Assembly: GCA_963694825.1 (NCBI GenBank)
Contig: CAVOEV010000145.1
Location: 1 to 11,761 of the forward strand
Reading direction: 5' to 3'
From: UBA8437 sp963694825
GTDB lineage: Bacteria; Planctomycetota; Planctomycetia; Planctomycetales; Planctomycetaceae
Length of the DNA: 11,761 nucleotides
Below the pieces are notes generated by a model, which saw only the letters and a program-made list of their open reading frames with translations, was not told where the DNA came from and did no database searches. Below, in pieces: positions 1 through 5,107 of this stretch; position 1 is the first letter of the stretch, and every line of letters starts with the position of its first letter. A program made the translations under genes and the position numbers.

Positions 1-68
1 CGTAGCGGTGCCCGGGAGTGAACGACAACTGCCGTTGAGGATTCTTTCCTGAGATTCCTATCGGGGTG

Positions 69-138
69 CACCCCAGCCCCGGCGTTCAACTCACCGGCGG
101 TAACCGCCAGATCCGAACCACGCCCCCCGGCATCGTGG
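69..138 (-). repeat. Structured intergenic repeat, copy 1, behind the barrel gene
   Basis: Two blocks shared with copy 2 (1584-1639) are visible. Block A at 69-89 (CACCCCAGCCCCGGCGT plus a 4-base tail) is 20/21 identical. Block B at 107-122 (CCAGATCCGAACCACG) is 16/16 identical. Between them this copy has 17 bases, mostly a small hairpin (GGCGG/CCGCC, 96-108), where copy 2 has only four. Block B runs into a second hairpin, CCACG at 118-122 with CGTGG at 134-138. The left edge overlaps a perfect 12-bp palindrome GGGGTGCACCCC (63-74). The element starts 33 bp beyond the stop codon of the barrel gene. A REP-like dispersed element or a 3'-end/terminator element is likely; no T-run follows the hairpins. 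Confidence 0.7.
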
Positions 139-155
139 CTTGCGTTACAACGAAC

Positions 156-1259
156 CTACCAGGCCTTCGACCAACTGACAAAGAACCGGAAGTCCGTCTC
201 CAACCCGACACCGTCAAGGTCCTGGGCGATTGGCTTGACCCATTCGAAATTCAGACGGCTTGCATCCTCGAGGGTCCACACCAAGCCCAGGCCGAGGTTG
301 ACCGAGTCACCACCCCGCATGTCCGTTCGAGCCATCGGAGCCATCACCGCAAGTTCCCCATCGATGCCGTCGAAGTTCTCACGCATCAGTCCCTCGATTC
401 GCACGCTCGTGCTGAAACGTTCGGTCAGAAGTTTCGAATACCAACCGGTGAGCTGGTAGACGTTGCCCACCGAGTAGCCCCGATAATTCCTCCCGATGGG
501 GAGGTCGGCCTGAAACTGGAACCCGGCGCTGCTGTCTTCCCATAAGGTCTTGTAGGTCAGACCCGGACGGGCATTGAAGGTGCCACTCCCCAGACGCATC
601 GGATACGGCAACAAGGTCTTCATCGGAGGCATCGCGCGGTTGGTCATGTTGTTCAGGTCACCGGTCGGCACACTGAAGCCCAGGTTGGCGATCCACTCCG
701 TTCCATCGTCGCGATCCAGCAGCCACAGTGCCCCGGCGGCCATGTCGTCGAATCCCTCGTTGTGTGTCCGAAACGTGGTCCCGTCCATCCGGCGGTGGTC
801 CATCGTGACCGATGTCCACTTCGGCATCAGGTACAGGGTGACCTCGTCCGACGGAGCGTACATCATGTGTACCATGTGCATACTCATGTCCATCCGCGTC
901 GGCACGACCATGAACGTCGTGCCCGTGGCGGTATGGGCCGCCATGTCACTGACCACGTCACGACCGACGCGGTTGTCGTCCATGGACATATGCATGAACT
1001 TGTATTCGGCCATCACCTCGCCGGTCTGATGCGGGTGGTCCCCCATCAGGCCGGCCGGCGCATGTGTATCGGGTCGAGGCAAACCAACGTGATCGTCATC
1101 GAAGCGATCCAATGCACTGCTGAGAACGACCGAATTTCTCCCCACCGGCAACTCGGCGGCCGGTGCCACTTCAGGAACGGCGGCAACCACAATCCCTGCC
1201 GTCGCCAAGATGGCCCATTCCCACACGGTCGCACGATTAGTCACCCAGGTCCTCTTCAT
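156..1259 (-). CDS. Outer-membrane beta-barrel protein, Met/His-rich (Phenol_MetA_deg-like 'transporter' family)
   Basis: A 367-residue exported protein, probably an outer-membrane beta-barrel. The start is the ATG at 1259: GGAG at 1271-1268 lies 8 bases upstream and a signal peptide follows (basic start, hydrophobic stretch about residues 14-28, cleavage near VAPAA at 31-35). An upstream in-frame TTG at 1280 would add seven residues between the Shine-Dalgarno site and the signal and is less likely. The mature part shows alternating aromatic/polar strands and ends in Trp, as barrel proteins often do. Residues 71-160 are rich in Met and His (MHMSMDD at 89-95, MDMSMHMVHMM at 123-133). The pattern LMGDHPHQTGEVMAEYKFM, then APSDEVTLYLMP, matches a family often annotated as transporter or MetA-pathway phenol-degradation protein, sometimes near copper-resistance genes (from memory). 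Metal, perhaps copper, binding or transport is inferred. Family fairly sure; substrate unknown. Confidence 0.82.
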   Translation of the reverse strand: MKRTWVTNRATVWEWAILATAGIVVAAVPEVAPAAELPVGRNSVVLSSALDRFDDDHVGLPRPDTHAPAGLMGDHPHQTGEVMAEYKFMHMSMDDNRVGRDVVSDMAAHTATGTTFMVVPTRMDMSMHMVHMMYAPSDEVTLYLMPKWTSVTMDHRRMDGTTFRTHNEGFDDMAAGALWLLDRDDGTEWIANLGFSVPTGDLNNMTNRAMPPMKTLLPYPMRLGSGTFNARPGLTYKTLWEDSSAGFQFQADLPIGRNYRGYSVGNVYQLTGWYSKLLTERFSTSVRIEGLMRENFDGIDGELAVMAPMARTDMRGGDSVNLGLGLVWTLEDASRLNFEWVKPIAQDLDGVGLETDFRFFVSWSKAW

Positions 1260-1352
1260 TTCCGCAACTCCAGATAACAACCCCTCGATCGCGACGGCTG
1301 GTCCAGTACGACAGACGCAACCACTGACAGAATCGGCACGATCAACACGACT

Positions 1353-1380
1353 GATATATCAGGCGGCTCTCCGCCGTCAA
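1353..1380 (-). promoter_or_regulatory. Candidate sigma-70-type promoter for the barrel gene, with palindromes
   Basis: On the minus strand a -35-like TTGACG (1380-1375) is followed after 16 bases by a -10-like TATATC (1358-1353), leaving a 5' leader of about 85-90 bases before the ATG at 1259. The -10 region lies in a 10-bp palindrome TGATATATCA (1352-1361). The spacer is itself an inverted repeat, GGCGG-4-CCGCC (1362-1375). Such symmetry could be an operator. This is motif matching by eye, with no expression evidence. Confidence 0.35.
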
Positions 1381-1511
1381 ACTTCGCCTGACTGTCACAA
1401 CCCGATCCGTGACCATTGGACAGAAACACGTCTCGCTTGCGGGGCAATCAGTGCCAGTTTCCACGTCCGGGTTCGGACAGCCGAGTGTGCAGGCTACTCG
1501 TCAATCACGCA

Positions 1512-1531
1512 GCCCAGCGAGGCGGCTGGGC
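1512..1531. terminator. Perfect 7-bp stem-loop, possible terminator
   Basis: GCCCAGC (1512-1518) and GCTGGGC (1525-1531) form a perfect GC-rich stem with a 6-base loop, about 190 bases beyond the WD40 stop codon. Neither side has a T-run, so classical intrinsic termination is doubtful. It may simply be a structured 3' region. Confidence 0.25.
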
Positions 1532-1583
1532 CGAATTCAAACAGCGCACACGGCAGGCTCGGACAGGAAAAGAGCAGTCTCCC

Positions 1584-1639
1584 CACCCCAGCCCCGGCGT
1601 GCAATCCCCCAGATCCGAACCACGGCCCCTGGAGCCGTG
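1584..1639 (-). repeat. Structured intergenic repeat, copy 2, behind the WD40 gene
   Basis: Second copy of the element at 69-138, in the same orientation. Block A lies at 1584-1604 and block B at 1609-1624. The following hairpin is CACGGC (1621-1626) with GCCGTG (1634-1639). The corresponding stem in copy 1 has a different sequence outside the shared CACG, yet still pairs, so the structure is kept while the sequence varies. It begins 79 bp past the WD40 stop, so both minus-strand genes carry one copy on their 3' side. Small frames read through it are repeat translation, not genes. Confidence 0.7.
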
Positions 1640-1718
1640 CGGGGGAGATGACAAGAGAATGGTCGTCAACGCTCACGCCCACTCTTTTAGCGAACGGGTG
1701 TCGGTGCCGTCAGGTTTG

Positions 1719-2723
1719 TCACCGCCCGAATCGACTGTCGCGACGAGCCATGTCCCACAACTTGATGGAGTGATCGTCGCTCCCGCTCGCCAACAAGTTA
1801 CCGTCCGGCGACCAGGTGACACCTCGAACTGGCTTCTTGTGACCGGCCAGCGTGTGGAGCGTTTTTGCCGTGGCCACGTCCCACACTTTGACCGTTCCGT
1901 CCTGACTGCCAGTTGCCAACTGCAAACCGTCCCGCCTCCACGAGACGCTTTCGATCCGACGCTTGTGGCCCTTGAGCACGCGCAGTTGCTTCCCCTCAGG
2001 CATCGCCCACACAATCGCCGAAAGGTCACGGCCACCGCTTGCCAGTCTTGTTCCGTCCCGACTCCAGCTCACCATTTCAATGGCACCCGTATGCCCCTTC
2101 AGAGTCCGGGTCTCTTCGCCGATGGTGGGATCCCACAGCTTGACCGTGTTATCAAATCCACCACTGGCCAGCTGTTTTCCATCAGGGCTCCAGTCCACGC
2201 TGATCACGTAATGCGTGTGCCCTTTGAGCACGCGGAGATTCCGACCATTGGCGGCATTCCACACACGAACCGTCTTATCCAAGCTTCCGCTGGCCAGTTT
2301 CGAGCCATCGGGACTCCACACGACGCCCAGCACCGGAGCGGTGTGGCCGATGAGCTTGTGGATTTCGCGGCCGGTTTTCGTGTCCCACACTCGAACGGTT
2401 CGGTCATAACTCGCACTGGCGAGCTTTGTGCCATCCCGGTTCCACGCAACGCAATAGACATAGTGTGTATGCCCGGAGAGCTTTCGCTGTCGCTTTCCGG
2501 TTTTCACGTTCCAAATCCCGATCGTTTTGTCGAAGCATCCGCAGGCCAGCCATTCACCTCCGGGGTGCCAGTCCAGTCCAGTTGTTGAACCTGCGTGGCC
2601 ACGCAGCGTTTGATCGACAGCGTAAACCACATCGGTCCCGGCGACACAATGAAAGGCGACAACGATCAGGTACCACACGTATCGCAATCTTTGTTTCGTC
2701 CTGGGCCAGTTCCAAGGCCGCAC
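1719..2723 (-). CDS. Secreted seven-blade WD40-repeat beta-propeller protein
   Basis: 334 residues, essentially one signal peptide plus one beta-propeller. Seven WD40 repeats begin near residues 38, 79, 121, 163, 205, 247 and 289. Each has the GH dipeptide, an xWSPDG-like turn (WNRDG, WSPDG, WSRDG, WRRDG), an LASGS-like strand and a closing IWN/VWD/LWD. Seven repeats close one ring, so the protein is likely complete. The N-terminus has basic residues, a hydrophobic stretch (WYLIVVAFHCVAG, 17-29) and a VYA site near 33-35, pointing to export. It is probably a binding scaffold; nothing catalytic is seen. The start is uncertain. The GTG at 2723 is the first in frame (an in-frame TAG lies upstream) but abuts a hairpin. 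A TTG at codon 13 (2687) would leave a compact signal peptide and has AGGA upstream. Ligand unknown. Confidence 0.85.
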   Translation of the reverse strand: MRPWNWPRTKQRLRYVWYLIVVAFHCVAGTDVVYAVDQTLRGHAGSTTGLDWHPGGEWLACGCFDKTIGIWNVKTGKRQRKLSGHTHYVYCVAWNRDGTKLASASYDRTVRVWDTKTGREIHKLIGHTAPVLGVVWSPDGSKLASGSLDKTVRVWNAANGRNLRVLKGHTHYVISVDWSPDGKQLASGGFDNTVKLWDPTIGEETRTLKGHTGAIEMVSWSRDGTRLASGGRDLSAIVWAMPEGKQLRVLKGHKRRIESVSWRRDGLQLATGSQDGTVKVWDVATAKTLHTLAGHKKPVRGVTWSPDGNLLASGSDDHSIKLWDMARRDSRFGR

Positions 2724-2738
2724 TGCCCGACACGGGCA
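2724..2738 (-). promoter_or_regulatory. Perfect hairpin touching the WD40 start codon
   Basis: TGCCCG and CGGGCA pair perfectly around a 3-base loop, and the base next to the stem is the first base of the GTG start at 2723. In RNA it would occupy the place of the ribosome-binding site. It could terminate or mark the end of the upstream tRNA transcript, control WD40 translation, or show that translation starts further in. No T-run follows. Confidence 0.35.
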
Positions 2739-2774
2739 GGTACGCTAAATCCAGCGTTCGGCAAACGTTGCGTC

Positions 2775-2851
<77 letters not shown>

Positions 2852-2863
2852 GGGAGAATATCG

Positions 2864-2869
2864 ATTGTA
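2864..2869 (-). promoter_or_regulatory. Candidate -10 box of the tRNA-Arg promoter
   Basis: TACAAT (5 of 6 to TATAAT) on the minus strand ends 12 bases before the mature tRNA 5' end, which would give a leader of roughly 5 bases. No good -35 box is visible at the right spacing. The position argues against translating the plus-strand HEAT gene from the TTG at 2865. Confidence 0.4.
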
Positions 2870-2972
2870 CGAAATCCCCGCCAAAGAGAAAGCCCCTCAT
2901 CGCCACACACCTCCGACAACACCACAACTCCCGATCCCTCGACGCTCGCGCCAACAATCATCAGAATGGTCG

Positions 2973-4001
2973 ATGGTGAACACCATGAACAACGTCAACA
3001 ACGAACCCGCCGACAACCCGTTGCCTCCCGTCGAACCGCCGTCCGGGCGATTCATCGCTCAACTGTTCATCATCCCCTCGCTGATCGTCGCCGGCATCGT
3101 CGGACTGTTCCTGCTGTTCAGCTGGAGTGGCTCTCAGACACAGGACTGGCAGACCCTGATCGTCAACCTCGGCCGTGACAACACTCATCGACGTGGCCGA
3201 GCCTTCCACGACCTGGCTCAACTGCTCAACTCGGGCAAAGCCACCGAAACCGGCATCCCGCTCGAACGACACCCCCCCCTGGCCAACGCACTCGCCGATC
3301 TCACCAACAGAACACTCGCACAACAATCAACTCCCGAACAACAGGCCGATCGCCTGCAACAAAAAGTCATGCTGGTCCGACTCCTGGGCCTGGTCGACGT
3401 GCCACAAGCCACCATCCCTGTACTCGAAACGGCACTCTCGGAGAACCACGACCCCGCCGTCCGACAAGCCGCTCTCCAAGCCATCGCCTCGGCCGGCAAA
3501 CAGGCGATCGACCGCAAGGCGAACGTCGACAAAACTCGACTGCTGACCGGTCTCGAACGTATCCTCAACGACGACGATACCGCTCTACGCCGCGACGCCA
3601 CCGTCGCCCTCGGTGTCTTCTCGTCCAAAACAGCACTCCGACGCCTCGACTCACTGCTCACAGACACCGACCCCATCGTCCGATACAACGCAGCCGTGTC
3701 ACTGATCCGCCAAGGCCAACTGCAGGGACTGACCGTCCTGAACGACACGATCCGCCAGGCTGCCGACGATCGAGCGAGCCTGGATCTCTCGCAACCGAAA
3801 ACCAGGGCCGAAGTCCAAGCCTTCGAACAACGCTGGCTACTGCTGCAGTTGACCTTCAAGGCCGTCGGCAACATCGCCGATTCACTCGACGACAAGCAAC
3901 GCTCCAACTTCCAGGCAGCCATCACACCGCTGACAAGCAACCAGACCCCCGACCGCATCCGAATCGACGCAAAACGAGTCCTCCAGCAACTCAAGAAGTG
4001 A
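2973..4001 (+). CDS. Membrane-anchored HEAT-repeat protein
   Basis: 342 residues from the ATG at 2973. An ATG four codons later (2985) is equally possible, since neither has a clear Shine-Dalgarno site. The open frame back to a TTG at 2865 is rejected because it runs over the tRNA promoter and is low-complexity. Residues 1-26 are polar and Pro/Asn-rich. Residues 27-50 (FIAQLFIIPSLIVAGIVGLF) form one transmembrane segment, and the rest is a soluble alpha-helical domain. HEAT-like helix pairs are seen at about 133-174, 188-218 and 220-250, with DPAVRQAALQAI, ALRRDATVAL and DPIVRYNAAVSL on the second helices. HEAT domains bind proteins; no catalytic motif is seen. As first gene of the plus-strand run, 125 bp before the adaptor gene, it may be a scaffold or anchor for the adaptor/protease system. 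Which side of the membrane the domain faces is unclear. Confidence 0.8.
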   Translation: MVNTMNNVNNEPADNPLPPVEPPSGRFIAQLFIIPSLIVAGIVGLFLLFSWSGSQTQDWQTLIVNLGRDNTHRRGRAFHDLAQLLNSGKATETGIPLERHPPLANALADLTNRTLAQQSTPEQQADRLQQKVMLVRLLGLVDVPQATIPVLETALSENHDPAVRQAALQAIASAGKQAIDRKANVDKTRLLTGLERILNDDDTALRRDATVALGVFSSKTALRRLDSLLTDTDPIVRYNAAVSLIRQGQLQGLTVLNDTIRQAADDRASLDLSQPKTRAEVQAFEQRWLLLQLTFKAVGNIADSLDDKQRSNFQAAITPLTSNQTPDRIRIDAKRVLQQLKK

Positions 4002-4038
4002 TCGGCCGCCCACCGCGAGCCAATCCGCCGATCTCGTG

Positions 4039-4083
4039 TTCCGTCGCCCCACCCGCGGCGACTACACTATCGGCCGTACGGCC
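4039..4083 (+). promoter_or_regulatory. Possible promoter with a 12-bp palindrome before the adaptor gene
   Basis: In the 125-bp gap, a weak -35-like TTCCGT (4039-4044) and a -10-like TACACT (4063-4068) are 18 bases apart. The perfect 12-bp palindrome GGCCGTACGGCC lies at 4072-4083, where transcription would begin, as an operator would. The -35 match is poor, so this may only be a read-through leader of the HEAT-gene transcript. The adaptor's AAGGAG lies at 4108-4113. Confidence 0.25.
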
Positions 4084-4126
4084 CAATGGAGATCCACCCG
4101 AGATCCCAAGGAGAACAGGGACCACG

Positions 4127-5107
4127 ATGAGTCGAATCACAAACAAACCCAACACCGCAGCCAACACCGCATCCACAACCGTCAACCGGTTCGCTCTCGC
4201 CTGCGTCTTGGCCCTCTGCTCACTCTGGCTGCTCGACGCCGCGGCACAGGATCGGCAACTGACGATCCCCGACACGCGTCCCGCCATCCAGCCTAATTCC
4301 GCTCAAACCGTCACCGCCAGTGGTTTCCGCGTCAAGCTGCTCCGCCAGGTCCTGCTCGGCTTCGACCGCGTCGGCACCATCTCGGACCTCGATCTCCACG
4401 AAGGCAAACACGTCAAGCAGGGTGAAGTGATTGCCAAGCTTGACGACGAGGTTGCCGTCGCCGCACTCAACAGCGCCCACAAAAAAGCCACCAACAACGT
4501 CCACAAACGCTACGCCACGGCCAGTTACGCCGTCTCAAAAAATGAGCACGAACAGGCTCTGCTGGCCAACCGAAACGCCGGCATGGACGTCGTGCCAAAA
4601 ATTGAAATCCGGCGCCTGTTCCTGGCCGAACAACGCAGCCAACTGCAAATCGAACAGGCCATCCACGATCAGGCCGTCGCCGTACTCGACACCACACTCG
4701 CCCAAGCTCAACTCAACACCTACCGACTCAAGGCTCCCTTCGACGGCATCGTTACCCGACGGTTCAAGCAAAAAGGCGAAACCATCCGCCAGGGCGACCC
4801 CGTCATCGAACTCGTCGATGTCTCGACCATGAAAGTCGAAGGCCGAATCCCCCTGGGACAAGCCATCCACCTTCGACCCGGACAGAAGGTCATCATCCAA
4901 CTGATCGACTCGGAAGACCGCAACGATGCTCTGCCCAGCGAGTTTAGACAGGCGAAATTCCCCGGCCGGCTGGTTTACATCGATCCTGGAGTCAGCCTGG
5001 TGGGTAAGCGAGACGTCAGGGTCTGGGCCGAAGTGGCCAATCTCGGCGGACTGCTGAGACATGGACTGACCGCCGAGATCAGGATCGATACCGCGAGCAC
5101 TCGATGA
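4127..5107 (+). CDS. HlyD-type periplasmic adaptor (membrane fusion protein)
   Basis: 326 residues; a periplasmic adaptor of the HlyD/RND membrane-fusion-protein type, which links an inner-membrane partner to an outer-membrane exit. The ATG at 4127 is chosen because AAGGAG and CAGGG lie upstream and a signal sequence follows (hydrophobic 22-36, AAA-Q near 38-41). A GTG at 3998 overlapping the HEAT stop would add 43 low-complexity residues before the signal and is rejected. The first half of the lipoyl/barrel-sandwich domain is near 79-107 (GFDRVGTISDLDLHEGKHVKQGEVIAKLDD). Residues 108-198 form a helical hairpin, the second lipoyl half is at 200-231 (LKAPFDGIVTRRFKQKGETI...), and a beta-barrel domain follows to the end. 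The stop overlaps the next start (ATGA), indicating coupled translation and partnership with the M50 chimera. Confidence 0.88.
   Translation: MSRITNKPNTAANTASTTVNRFALACVLALCSLWLLDAAAQDRQLTIPDTRPAIQPNSAQTVTASGFRVKLLRQVLLGFDRVGTISDLDLHEGKHVKQGEVIAKLDDEVAVAALNSAHKKATNNVHKRYATASYAVSKNEHEQALLANRNAGMDVVPKIEIRRLFLAEQRSQLQIEQAIHDQAVAVLDTTLAQAQLNTYRLKAPFDGIVTRRFKQKGETIRQGDPVIELVDVSTMKVEGRIPLGQAIHLRPGQKVIIQLIDSEDRNDALPSEFRQAKFPGRLVYIDPGVSLVGKRDVRVWAEVANLGGLLRHGLTAEIRIDTASTR

Larger units (their letters stand above)
1260..1718. other. 459-bp intergenic region between the two minus-strand genes
   Basis: This stretch holds the leader and candidate promoter of the barrel gene (1353-1380), a perfect 7-bp stem-loop (1512-1531) and repeat copy 2 (1584-1639). 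Short open frames exist on both strands but none is convincing. The most notable is a 63-codon minus-strand frame from a TTG at 1447 to a TGA at 1258-1256, which overlaps the barrel ATG as ATGA. It has a hydrophobic stretch (ISVVLIVPILSVVASVV) but no visible Shine-Dalgarno site. It is treated here as leader sequence; see findings. Confidence 0.6.

Noticed and set aside
66..545. 159-codon plus-strand frame beginning in repeat copy 1
   Set aside because: Mostly antisense to the barrel gene; its first residues are translation of the repeat.
1494..1682. 62-codon minus-strand frame in the intergenic region
   Set aside because: Runs through repeat copy 2 and the 1512-1531 hairpin; GTG start without a Shine-Dalgarno site and no domain.
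1416..2588. 390-codon open frame on the plus strand
   Set aside because: It lies antisense to the WD40 gene. Its repetitive protein is a by-product of reading WD40 repeats backwards, and it has no domain of its own.
2865..2972. N-terminal extension of the HEAT protein from a TTG
   Set aside because: Overlaps the candidate tRNA promoter on the other strand, is Pro/His-rich low-complexity, and better starts (ATG 2973 or 2985) lie just before the membrane segment.
3998..4126. GTGA-overlap start of the adaptor at 3998
   Set aside because: Would put 43 low-complexity residues before the signal peptide; AAGGAG and the ATG at 4127 fit better.
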